Assembly: GCA_963718405.1 (NCBI GenBank)
Contig: CAVQYZ010000003.1
Coordinates: 1 to 64,000, forward strand
Length of the DNA stretch: 64,000 nt
Direction of reading: 5' to 3'
DNA from: Bog-756 sp963718405
GTDB lineage: Bacteria; Actinomycetota; Acidimicrobiia; Acidimicrobiales; RAAP-2
Shown here: piece by piece, positions 23,746 through 31,594 of the stretch
Position numbering within the stretch: position 1 is the stretch's first letter
Layout: the number at the start of each line of letters is the position of its first letter
Program-made: the position numbers and the translations under genes
Notes under the pieces: generated by a model
What the model saw: only the letters and a program-made list of their open reading frames with translations
What the model was told of the DNA's origin: nothing
The model's database searches: none

Positions 23746-26148
23746 ATGACCGTCGGAATTACTGAGCTTCCTCCTGAGGGCATGCAGCTGGGCGGAGTGG
23801 CCCTGGCCGGTGACGCCGACCGGGGCACGAAGACCACCGAGGGCCTGAGCCTGCTGTTCACCACCGCGGGCATCACCGTCCAGGGCCCGCAACCCCAGAT
23901 CGAGCGACTGCTGGTGTGGTCCGGACTGGACTCCGCCAGCTGTCGGGAGAAGATCGCCCTTCCTGACGGGCGGAACGCCGCGGTGATGGAGCTGACCTCA
24001 GGGGGGCAGTCCATCCGGTTCCTCCTCCCCATGGACACCGTCACACCCGGACAGGCCGCCTATCTCGACCAGGCGCTACCGGCGTGGTTGGTGCGGTACA
24101 AGGGACCATCGACGGCGGCGTCCACGACAACCCCGCCATCGGCCGCCGCACCACCGCGGGCCCCGTCACCTCCGGCCGCCTCGCCACCCCCACCCCCGGC
24201 CGGCCCCGCCGGTGGCCCTCCGCCTCCACCCGTTGCCCCCACTCGCCAGCCCGGCCAGGCGACCAAGGAGCCAGCCTCCGGGGCCGGCGTGGCGGCCGTG
24301 GCCGGTGCAGCCGGTGTTGCGACGGCATCCGCCGGCAACGGAACGGCCGGCAACGGAACGGCCGGCAACGGAACGGGCCATGGGGTGGCCAATCCGCCGA
24401 CCGGCTCCGCCGGTGCCTCTGGACCACCGGCATCGGCATCGTTCACGCCACCGGAGGGGTCGCACCTCCCGCCACCTCCGCCCTCGTACGTCGCCCCTTC
24501 CACCACGGGTTCGGCAACTCCGACGAGTGGGGCCCCCGGATCGCCGGCCACCTCGAGCTTCCCGCCTCCGCCCCCTCCGCCCCGCGCCCCGGGTAGCACC
24601 ACCGCCCCGGGCAGCAATGGTTGGGACGTTTCGACCGATCCGATGCCGGAGGGCATGGCCTGGGACACTCCACCGATGGCCGAGGCGGCGGCCGGGACCG
24701 TCGATCGGGAGAAGAAGTCGCGGAGCTGGCGCAAGGGTCGGTCCGCAGCCGCCACCGCCACGGCCGCCACAGCCGCCACGGCCGCCACGGCCGGCTCCCT
24801 CCCTCCTCCGCCCGGCACCGCGGCCACCTCGGCTTTTGCCCCGGTCGAGCCGCCGACCCAGGCCCCGGTCGATCCGGTGGCGTTGTCGACGGACAAGCCG
24901 CTGCCCCCTCCCCCCTCTGAGGAAGCCGCCGCGGCATCGGGCAGCGGGCGGCCCATGCTCTGGAAGCCGCCCATCGACCCGGCCACCGGCGAGCCGGCCT
25001 GGGACCAGTCGCCGCCCGCACCGGCCAAGCCGGCGAAAAAGCAGCGGAGCTGGCGCAAGGGCACCAAGGCCGGGGCGGTCGCCGCCGGTGCCGCAGGTGC
25101 GGCCACCGCCGCCACCGTCGCCGGCGAAGCCACCGCCGCCGGGGCTGAGGGCCTGGGCGCTCCTCCGGCCCCTCCGTCGGCCGGGCCGCCGAGCAACGGC
25201 ACCCCGCCAACGGTCACCCCGCCAACGGTGGCACCGCCAACGGCGGCGGCAGGCAGCACCCCACCGCCGGCCGGGTCACCACCACCGACCGCCACGGACC
25301 ACGGTCTCGACGCTCCTCCACCGGCCGAGGCGGCCGGCGCTCCGGCCAAGAGCAACCGCAGTCTCCTGGCTGTCCTGCTCGTGGTGCTGGTGGTCGTGAT
25401 CGGCGGGATCGCCTACTTCGCGGTGAAGAAGAGCAATACGACCACACCGACCACCGTGGCCACGGGAACCACCCCGACCACGGCTGCCCCGTCCGCCGGA
25501 TCGTCCAGCGCCGCCGCGGCCCTGGCCACCTCGCTCAACCTCCGCCTGACCGACCTCCCGAGCGGCTGGACCCGGAGCCCGGCCCCTTCGGCCGCGTCGC
25601 CGACCGGCCCCCTGGCCGATGCTCAGAACGTGGCGGAACGGAACCTGTCCACGTGCCTGGGGCAGCCCTTCGGCGTGGTGGCCGGGTTGTTCGGCGATGC
25701 TCCGCTGCCCGCCGCGGCCGGGTCGGCCGCTTCGCCGACCTTCCAGGACGGCACGGTGCCGGGGGTCCAGATGGCCTCGACGTCCTCGATCCAGACCACG
25801 GTCACCCAGAACCAGGTCTTGACCGGGCCGTTCGCCAATCCCAAATTCATCACCTGTTACGCCGTGTACCAGACGGCCCTGGCCTCGGCCTCGGCCCCAG
25901 GCTCCGTCGCCACGGTCCAGACGGTCACCCTCCCGGTGCCGGCCGGCGTGACCTGTTGGGCCTTCCTGACCACCATCACCAACCCCGCCAAGGGAACGAC
26001 CAAGGTCGAGGGGGAGGCGTACATCTTCGGTGGGCGGGATCTGACCCGGCTCTCGCCCCTCACCAATGGCCCACCGGTTCCCCAGGGACCGTTCTCCATG
26101 GCCTACGACGCCATCACCGCCCGCGTGGCCAAAGCCCTGCACAAGTAG
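23746..26148 (+). CDS. Very long Pro/Ala-rich single-pass membrane protein, paralogue of the preceding gene
   Basis: An 800-residue protein from ATG 23746 with GGAGGAGAAT just upstream. Residues 1-115 form a compact domain (LPPEGMQLGGVALAGDADRG, LSLLFTTAGITVQGPQP). Residues 115-530 are low-complexity Pro/Ala/Thr/Gly sequence holding two copies of a basic unit (KKSRSWRKG and KKQRSWRKG), each followed by an Ala/Thr tract, plus three NGTAG units. A membrane segment lies at about 539-561 (SLLAVLLVVLVVVIGG). The outer C-terminal domain has LTDLPSGWTRSP, ERNLSTCLGQPFGVV, SPTFQ, VQMASTSSIQTT and ANPKFITCYAVYQTAL, matching in order the motifs of the previous gene. Function is unknown; an envelope-associated sensor or scaffold is only a guess. 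Confidence 0.7.
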   Translation: MTVGITELPPEGMQLGGVALAGDADRGTKTTEGLSLLFTTAGITVQGPQPQIERLLVWSGLDSASCREKIALPDGRNAAVMELTSGGQSIRFLLPMDTVTPGQAAYLDQALPAWLVRYKGPSTAASTTTPPSAAAPPRAPSPPAASPPPPPAGPAGGPPPPPVAPTRQPGQATKEPASGAGVAAVAGAAGVATASAGNGTAGNGTAGNGTGHGVANPPTGSAGASGPPASASFTPPEGSHLPPPPPSYVAPSTTGSATPTSGAPGSPATSSFPPPPPPPRAPGSTTAPGSNGWDVSTDPMPEGMAWDTPPMAEAAAGTVDREKKSRSWRKGRSAAATATAATAATAATAGSLPPPPGTAATSAFAPVEPPTQAPVDPVALSTDKPLPPPPSEEAAAASGSGRPMLWKPPIDPATGEPAWDQSPPAPAKPAKKQRSWRKGTKAGAVAAGAAGAATAATVAGEATAAGAEGLGAPPAPPSAGPPSNGTPPTVTPPTVAPPTAAAGSTPPPAGSPPPTATDHGLDAPPPAEAAGAPAKSNRSLLAVLLVVLVVVIGGIAYFAVKKSNTTTPTTVATGTTPTTAAPSAGSSSAAAALATSLNLRLTDLPSGWTRSPAPSAASPTGPLADAQNVAERNLSTCLGQPFGVVAGLFGDAPLPAAAGSAASPTFQDGTVPGVQMASTSSIQTTVTQNQVLTGPFANPKFITCYAVYQTALASASAPGSVATVQTVTLPVPAGVTCWAFLTTITNPAKGTTKVEGEAYIFGGRDLTRLSPLTNGPPVPQGPFSMAYDAITARVAKALHK
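24331..24375. repeat. Three tandem 15-bp repeats inside the Pro/Ala-rich gene
   Basis: GCCGGCAACGGAACG occurs three times head to tail at 24331-24345, 24346-24360 and 24361-24375, encoding repeated AGNGT. Similar short in-frame repeats (CCGCCAACGG units near 25204-25240) lie further along. Such repeats can change copy number by slippage without breaking the frame. Confidence 0.85.
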
Positions 26149-26196
26149 AGCGCCCCTCCATCGCCAGAGCCCGCCCGGGCCCGGGCGGGCGAGCGC

Positions 26197-27552
26197 TCAG
26201 ACGCCCTCGGGAGTGATCCGGGCGATGAGGGCCAGGGCCCGGTAGGCCGCTTCGGCCGGACCGGTCTCATCCGGGCGGAGCAGGTTGGCCATGATGCGGA
26301 AGATCCAGCTCATCAGGGACTCGGAGTACATCCCGGTCCCGACGCACAACTGCATGAGCTCGGGCTGGCTGATCAGGCGGATGAAGGCCCGGGCCACCCG
26401 GTAGTACAGCCCCCAGGCCTCGTCGAGCCGGGCTTCGTAGCGGGCCAGGGCCTCGGCCCCGTCCCCGCTCAGCGCCTCGCCCAGGGAGGCCGCGGCCAGT
26501 CGCCCACTCTCGTAGCCGTAGGCGATCCCCTCGCCGTTGAAGGGGTTGATGGTCCCGGCGGCGTCACCCACCACGAGGGTGGTGGCACCCACCCGGGGGC
26601 CGACGGCCAGGCCCATGGGCAGTTTCCCCCCGGTCGGTGGCCCGAGGCAGGTCGAGGGGTTGAGCTCCCACTCCTTCGGGGCCCACGCCACGAAGTGCTC
26701 CATGAGGGTGGAGGTGTTGACGCCCTTCCACCGACGGTCGGTGGACAGCAGGCCCACGCCGACGTTGACCCGCCCGTCCCCCAAGGGGAAGATCCACCCG
26801 TAGCCGGGCACCACCTTGCCGTCTCCGTCCCGGATGTCCAGGTGGGACTCGATGAACGGCTGGTCGTGGCCGGGCGAGGTGTAGTAGCCGCGCAGGGCCA
26901 TGCCCAGGGGCTGATCGCGGTCGCGGGTCGTCCCCAGGGCCCGACCGAACCGGGAGTTGGCCCCGTCGGCCACCACCACATAGCGGGCCCGCACGGTGCG
27001 GGTGGTCCCGGTGGCCTTCTCCTTGACCACCGCTCCGACACACGAGGCCAGGCGCCCGGAGCCGGCCGGCCCCTCCGAGGGCTCGAGCACCGGTTCGACC
27101 GCTTCGGTGCCCTGCCACACCGTGGCCCCGGCCTTGACGGCCCGCTCGTTGACGATGGCGTCGAGGTCGTGACGGGTGATGACGTAGCCGTAGGAGGGGA
27201 AGCTCGGATGGTCGGGCCATGCCAGGTCGAGGACCCTGCCGTAGGCGTGGGTCCGCAGCCCCGAAAAGCGGTGGGCGCCGGTCAGGGCCCCCTCGACTCC
27301 CATGTCGGCGATCTGGCGGACCGACCGGGGAGTGAGGCCGTCGCCGCAGGTCTTCTCGCGGGGGAAGACCTTCTTCTCCACCAGCGCCACGTCCCATCCG
27401 GCCTCGGCCAGCCAGTAGGCACACGACGACCCCGACGGGCCTCCCCCCACCACCAGCACGTCGTGGACATGTCCGGCCTCGCCGGCCGGCGGCGCCGCCT
27501 CCGGGGCCGAACCCCGACGGGCAGACGGATCGGACTGGGCGGGGGTGCTCAC
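26197..27552 (-). CDS. Geranylgeranyl reductase family FAD-dependent oxidoreductase (MenJ-like)
   Basis: About 451 residues from GTG 27552; an ATG at 27669 would add a low-complexity leader. Features: the FAD dinucleotide motif VLVVGGGPSGSSCAYWLA, EKKVFPREKTCGDGLTPRSV (typical of GGR proteins), YVITRHDLDAIV, the second FAD motif YVVVADGANSRFGRALG, and VVGDAAGTINPFNGEGIAYG. GGR enzymes saturate isoprenoid chains; in mycobacteria MenJ reduces one double bond of menaquinone. The gene sits directly upstream of, and divergent from, the nuo operon, whose product reduces quinone, so action on menaquinone is a reasonable inference. The C-terminal segment of about 100 residues is helical. Confidence 0.88.
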   Translation of the reverse strand: MSTPAQSDPSARRGSAPEAAPPAGEAGHVHDVLVVGGGPSGSSCAYWLAEAGWDVALVEKKVFPREKTCGDGLTPRSVRQIADMGVEGALTGAHRFSGLRTHAYGRVLDLAWPDHPSFPSYGYVITRHDLDAIVNERAVKAGATVWQGTEAVEPVLEPSEGPAGSGRLASCVGAVVKEKATGTTRTVRARYVVVADGANSRFGRALGTTRDRDQPLGMALRGYYTSPGHDQPFIESHLDIRDGDGKVVPGYGWIFPLGDGRVNVGVGLLSTDRRWKGVNTSTLMEHFVAWAPKEWELNPSTCLGPPTGGKLPMGLAVGPRVGATTLVVGDAAGTINPFNGEGIAYGYESGRLAAASLGEALSGDGAEALARYEARLDEAWGLYYRVARAFIRLISQPELMQLCVGTGMYSESLMSWIFRIMANLLRPDETGPAEAAYRALALIARITPEGV

Positions 27553-27665
27553 GGCCTCAATGGTAGGGGCCTCCCGACGGGGTCCGGCGCGCCCCGGGGA
27601 ACCCTCGGGCGCGCCCGGCCAGAACCCCGTCCGACACCGGTCCACCCGGCGCCTTCGATGTGCTT

Positions 27666-27683
27666 CCACGCAGGGCTGCGTGG
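27666..27683. promoter_or_regulatory. 18-bp inverted repeat ahead of nuoA
   Basis: CCACGCA-N4-TGCGTGG lies at 27666-27683, 15 bases before the nuoA GTG. The 7-4-7 geometry equals that of Rex operators, but the arms differ from the usual TTGTGAA/TTCACAA. TAAAAA immediately follows (27684-27689) and could be a -10 element, which would put the transcript start at or near the GTG. Confidence 0.4.
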
Positions 27684-27698
27684 TAAAAACAACTCCCT

Positions 27699-28223
27699 GT
27701 GGACGATTACCTGCCGATCCTGGTCCTCTTGATCCTGGGATTCCTCTTCGCCGCGCTCTCCTTCGTGGCCTCGTCGCTGATGGCCCCGAAGAAACGGCCG
27801 ACGTCGGCCAAGACCGCGCCCTATGAGTGCGGCATCGTCCCCGGCATCGATCCCCCCACCCGGTTTCCGGTGCGCTTCTACCTGATCGCCATGATCTTCA
27901 TCATCTTCGACATCGAGATCGTCTTCTTGTACCCCTGGGCGGTCATCTTCCACCAGCTCCGATCGTTCGGGTTGGCCGAAGTGGTGGTGTTCGCCGCCGT
28001 GGTCTTCATCTCCTTCCTCTATCTGGTCAGCAACGGGGCGTTGTCGTGGGGCCCGTCCAAGCGTCTGAGCGAGGGCATGCCCTCCCGCACGTCCGAGTCC
28101 ACCATCGCCCGCATCACCGCCGGGCCCGGGGGCCCGGGTCGGGGGACGCGTGGGGTCGGCTCGGCGCCGGTCGCTCCCGGTTCGCCATCCACCGCACCGA
28201 CCGGCCCCGGCCGGGCCGCGTAG
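27699..28223 (+). CDS. nuoA: NADH-quinone oxidoreductase subunit A
   Basis: A 174-residue NuoA beginning at GTG 27699. Three membrane helices (VLLILGFLFAALSFVASSLM; FYLIAMIFIIFDIEIVFLYP; VVVFAAVVFISFLYLVSNGA) with the conserved loop KTAPYECGIVPG between the first and second, and FDIEIVFLYPW, the most conserved stretch of the subunit. The tail of about 55 polar residues is longer than in E. coli. NuoA belongs to the membrane arm at the quinone-site junction of complex I. First gene of the 14-gene operon; nuoB follows after 18 bases with GGAGGGG ahead of it. Confidence 0.96.
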   Translation: MDDYLPILVLLILGFLFAALSFVASSLMAPKKRPTSAKTAPYECGIVPGIDPPTRFPVRFYLIAMIFIIFDIEIVFLYPWAVIFHQLRSFGLAEVVVFAAVVFISFLYLVSNGALSWGPSKRLSEGMPSRTSESTIARITAGPGGPGRGTRGVGSAPVAPGSPSTAPTGPGRAA

Positions 28224-28241
28224 AGCGGGAGGGGTTCGACC

Positions 28242-28892
28242 ATGGGTCTCGAAGACCTCCAGCACAACTTCCTCACCGGGCGACTCGAGGACCTGGTCAA
28301 GTGGGCCCGGACCTACTCCATGTGGCCGGCCACCTTCGGACTGGCGTGCTGCGCCATCGAGATGATGTCGGTGGGTGCAGCCGACTTCGATCTGGCCCGC
28401 TTCGGCATGGAGGTGTTCCGGGCCTCACCCCGTCAGGCCGACCTGATGATCGTGGCCGGTCGGGTCTCGCAGAAGATGGCCCCGGTCCTCCGTCAGGTCT
28501 ACGACCAGATGATGGAGCCCAAGTGGGTGCTCTCGATGGGGGTGTGCGCCAGCACCGGCGGCATGTTCAACAACTACGCCATCGTGCAGGGCGTGGACCA
28601 GATCGTCCCGGTCGACGTGTACGCCCCGGGTTGCCCACCCACCCCCGAGACCCTGATGCACGCCATCCTCACCCTCCATCAGAAGGTGCGGACCAATGAG
28701 ATCACCCATCGCGGCCCCCGGGACCGGGGTGCCGTGGTGCTGGCTTCGGACCAGGGGGGTGACACCGATGACGGGCGCACCAAGGACGACGAGTCCACCT
28801 CGGGCTGGACCCCGGACCGTCCGGACGCCGTCCACCTGGGCACACCCAAGCGCAATCCGGTGATTGCCCGCAGCGTGGGCGAGCCCCTGTGA
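28242..28892 (+). CDS. nuoB: NADH-quinone oxidoreductase subunit B
   Basis: A 216-residue NuoB. It carries the four cysteines of the terminal iron-sulphur cluster N2: FGLACCAIEMM (C36, C37), SMGVCASTGGMFNNY (near 101) and VYAPGCPPTPE (near 131). The core of about 160 residues is followed by an acidic, Asp/Thr-rich tail of about 55 residues. N2 passes electrons to quinone at the NuoB-NuoD interface. nuoC starts inside its stop (GTGA at 28889-28892). Confidence 0.97.
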   Translation: MGLEDLQHNFLTGRLEDLVKWARTYSMWPATFGLACCAIEMMSVGAADFDLARFGMEVFRASPRQADLMIVAGRVSQKMAPVLRQVYDQMMEPKWVLSMGVCASTGGMFNNYAIVQGVDQIVPVDVYAPGCPPTPETLMHAILTLHQKVRTNEITHRGPRDRGAVVLASDQGGDTDDGRTKDDESTSGWTPDRPDAVHLGTPKRNPVIARSVGEPL

Positions 28893-29431
28893 GCGCTGCC
28901 GGCTCCGAGGTGTCTACCGGTCGCGAGGCGAGCGCCGAGGGCCTGTCGGCCAACGACGCCGGCGGAGGTTCGTCGCGGGCACCGGGCCGCCCCCAGCAGG
29001 AAGTGGTGTTCCCCACCCGGGAGCAGTACGTGGACGTGGTCCGGGGATACCGGTCCGACGGGTTCGAGATGTGCGTCGACGTCTGTGGCGTGGACTACCT
29101 GACCCATCCGGGTCGCCGGCTGCCCGACGGGGTCAAGCCGGAGCGGTTCGAAGTGGTGGTCAACCTGCTGTCGCTCAGCAAGGCCGAGCGGGTGCGGGTG
29201 CGGGTGCAGGTGCCCGAGAGCGACGCCGAGGTGGACTCGCTCTTCGACGTGTACCCCGGGGTCGAGGCCATGGAGCGCGAGGCCTACGACCTGTTCGGCA
29301 TCGTCTTCGTCGGACACCCGGACATGACCCGCATCCTGATGCCCGAGGACTGGGAGGGCCATCCCCTGCGCAAGGACTACGGGGTCGGCCGGGTCCCGGT
29401 GCAGTTCAAGGGAGCACCCGGCCCGAGATGA
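28889..29431 (+). CDS. nuoC: NADH-quinone oxidoreductase subunit C
   Basis: A 180-residue NuoC (30-kDa subunit). After a polar leader of about 45 residues comes the family core: FEMCVDVCGVDYLTHPGR, FEVVVNLLSLSKAERVRV, VDSLFDVYPGVEAMEREAYD and the signature LFGIVFVGHPDMTRILMPED, then WEGHPLRKDYGVGRVPVQFK. It belongs to the peripheral arm and contacts NuoD. Start GTG 28889 overlaps nuoB; the stop overlaps the nuoD ATG (ATGA at 29428-29431). Confidence 0.96.
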   Translation: MSAAGSEVSTGREASAEGLSANDAGGGSSRAPGRPQQEVVFPTREQYVDVVRGYRSDGFEMCVDVCGVDYLTHPGRRLPDGVKPERFEVVVNLLSLSKAERVRVRVQVPESDAEVDSLFDVYPGVEAMEREAYDLFGIVFVGHPDMTRILMPEDWEGHPLRKDYGVGRVPVQFKGAPGPR

Positions 29432-30888
29432 GCGACGTGAAGGCGACCTCCGCCACCGACGACTCCGGAGCACCGCAAGCCCATCCCGATGCCGCGCACC
29501 CTGACACCGTCCTGGCCCCTCCGGTGTCCGGGCCTGAGTTCCTGACCCCGGGCCCCGGCGAGGTGGCCAAGGGAATTCTGGCCGAGACCTCCGAGGGCGG
29601 ACAGGAGCTGTACCGGCGGTCGGAGACCGATCCCGCCGAGCTGCGCCGCGAGGTCGGGGCGGTGCTGCGGCTGCCCGAGGGCGTGGCCATCGACCCGTCC
29701 AACATCGACATCGAGCAGTCCGACGACGAGACCATGATCATCAACATGGGGCCGCAGCACCCCTCGACCCACGGCGTGCTCCGCCTGATGCTGGAGCTCG
29801 ACGGGGAGACGGTGCTCCGCACCAAGCCGGTGGTGGGCTATCTCCATACCGGCATGGAGAAGACCGCCGAGGAGCTCACCTACGTCCAGGGCTCCACCAA
29901 CGTCACCCGCATGGACTACCTCTCCCCGCTCCACAACGAGCTGGTGCTGTCCCTGGCCGTGGAGGCCCTCTTGGGCATCGAGATGCCTCCCCGCTCCGAC
30001 TGGATCCGCATGTTGATGGTCGAGCTCAACCGGGTCTCCTCCCATCTGATGTGGCTGGCCACCAACGGGATGGACCTCGGGGCCACGTCGATGATGATCT
30101 ACGGCTTCCGCGAGCGCGAGATGATCCTGGCCTTCTTCGAGAAGACCACCGGCCTCCGCATGAACCACAACTTCATCCGCCCCGGGGGCACGGCCGCCGA
30201 CCTGCCCGACGGGTGGGAGGACGATGTCACCATCATCTGCGACACGGTGATGGACCGCACCGGTGAGTACGACGAGCTCTTCACCGGTCAGCCCCTGTTC
30301 CGCCAGCGGTCGGAAGGGGTGGGCACCCTGTCGGCCGAGGAGGCCCTGGCCCTCAGCCTCACCGGGCCGCTGCTGCGCTCGACCGGGGTGCCCTGGGACC
30401 TACGGCGGTCGATGCCCTACCTCCGTTACGACGAGGTGGAGTTCGACGTCATCGTGGGCACCTACGGGGACAACTTCGACCGGTACTCGATCCGTCTCAA
30501 CGAGGTGCGTGAGTCCATCCGCATCATCCGCCAGATCGTGGAGAAGATGCCGGCCGGCGACTACCGGGTCCAGGACAAGAAGGTCACCCCGCCGCCCCGG
30601 GTGCGGATCGACGAGTCCATGGAGGCCCTGATCCACCACTTCAAGGTGTTCACCGAGGGTTTCAAGGTCCCCGAAGGCGAGGTCTACGTGGCCACCGAGT
30701 CTCCGAGAGGAGAGCTGGGCTGCTACCTGGTGGCCGATGGCTCGCCCAAGGCCTACCGGATGCACATCCGGGGACCGAGCTTCGTCAACCTGCAGGGTCT
30801 GCCCCTCATGATGCGTGGCGGCCTGCTGGCCGATGCCGTGGCCGTCTGCTCCACCATCGACCCGGTGATGGGGGAGGTGGACCGGTGA
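29428..30888 (+). CDS. nuoD: NADH-quinone oxidoreductase subunit D
   Basis: A 486-residue NuoD (49-kDa subunit). About 95 leading residues are not part of the usual core, which then begins MIINMGPQHPSTHGVLRLML and continues VVGYLHTGMEKTAEELTY, DYLSPLHNELVLSLAVEAL, ELNRVSSHLMWLATNGMDLG, MNHNFIRPGGTAADLP, VPEGEVYVATESPRGELGCY and IRGPSFVNLQGLPLMM. The histidine and tyrosine of the quinone pocket lie in the first two of these. The N-terminal extension is Pro/Glu-rich. Overlaps nuoC and the region starting nuoE. Confidence 0.97.
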   Translation: MSDVKATSATDDSGAPQAHPDAAHPDTVLAPPVSGPEFLTPGPGEVAKGILAETSEGGQELYRRSETDPAELRREVGAVLRLPEGVAIDPSNIDIEQSDDETMIINMGPQHPSTHGVLRLMLELDGETVLRTKPVVGYLHTGMEKTAEELTYVQGSTNVTRMDYLSPLHNELVLSLAVEALLGIEMPPRSDWIRMLMVELNRVSSHLMWLATNGMDLGATSMMIYGFREREMILAFFEKTTGLRMNHNFIRPGGTAADLPDGWEDDVTIICDTVMDRTGEYDELFTGQPLFRQRSEGVGTLSAEEALALSLTGPLLRSTGVPWDLRRSMPYLRYDEVEFDVIVGTYGDNFDRYSIRLNEVRESIRIIRQIVEKMPAGDYRVQDKKVTPPPRVRIDESMEALIHHFKVFTEGFKVPEGEVYVATESPRGELGCYLVADGSPKAYRMHIRGPSFVNLQGLPLMMRGGLLADAVAVCSTIDPVMGEVDR

Positions 30889-30907
30889 GCCGCCCGAGTC
30901 CGTTCCG

Positions 30908-31594
30908 GTGGGAGCGCCGCGCCGCGCCGGACCCACCCAACCCACCCACCTGTCGCCCGAGATCCTGGAGCGGGCCCGGCAGTTGGTCAGCCTCTACCCC
31001 GAGCCGCGCTCGGCGCTCATCCCCCTGTGCCACCTGGCCCAGGAGCAGGACGGGTGGCTCACGCCCGAGGCCATGCGGGACATCGCCGGACTGGTCGGAG
31101 TGACCCCCACCGAGGTCTACGGGACCGCCACCTTCTACGACATGCTGCACACCGAGCCGGTGGGCTCCCATGTGGTGGCGGTGTGCACCAATATCGCCTG
31201 TCTGCTCAACGGGGCGGCCGAGCTGCTGGAGCACGCCGAGTCCACCCTGGGCATCAACGCCGGCGGCACCACCGCCGACGGGGTGGTGACCCTGGAGGAG
31301 GCCGAGTGCCTGGCCGACTGCGACCGGACCCCCTGTGTGCAGGTCAACCACCGCTTCGTGGGGGCCCAGACCCCCGAGAGCTTCGACGCCCTCATGGCCG
31401 AGCTCCGCTCCGGCGCCCGGGTGGGCGACATCCCGTCCCACGGGACCCTCAACCGGGTGGACCGGACCGTCGGACTGCAGGCCGATCCGACGCAGGTGGC
31501 CTCGGAGCGGGCGGCCATGGCCGAGGCCCAGGCCCAACGGGCCGCGGCGGCCGAGGCGGAGAAGACCACATCTTCCCCGGGGGGTGGCTCCTGA
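30908..31594 (+). CDS. nuoE: NADH-quinone oxidoreductase subunit E
   Basis: A 228-residue NuoE (24-kDa subunit). Core: LSPEILERARQLVSLYPEPR, ALIPLCHLAQEQDGWLTPEA, VYGTATFYDMLHTEPVG, then the four 2Fe-2S cysteines VCTNIACLLNG and AECLADCDRTPCVQVN. A Glu/Ala-rich tail follows. With NuoF it forms the NADH-oxidising tip. GTG 30908 is in the same frame as the core; the GTG at 30885, which would give the GTGA overlap usual in this operon, is in another frame, so one more indel near 30950 is possible. The stop overlaps nuoF as TGATG. Confidence 0.94.
   Translation: MGAPRRAGPTQPTHLSPEILERARQLVSLYPEPRSALIPLCHLAQEQDGWLTPEAMRDIAGLVGVTPTEVYGTATFYDMLHTEPVGSHVVAVCTNIACLLNGAAELLEHAESTLGINAGGTTADGVVTLEEAECLADCDRTPCVQVNHRFVGAQTPESFDALMAELRSGARVGDIPSHGTLNRVDRTVGLQADPTQVASERAAMAEAQAQRAAAAEAEKTTSSPGGGS

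Noticed and set aside
24331..24375. Tandem repeats as a CRISPR array
   Set aside because: Units are 15 bp, adjacent without spacers and in frame within a coding region.
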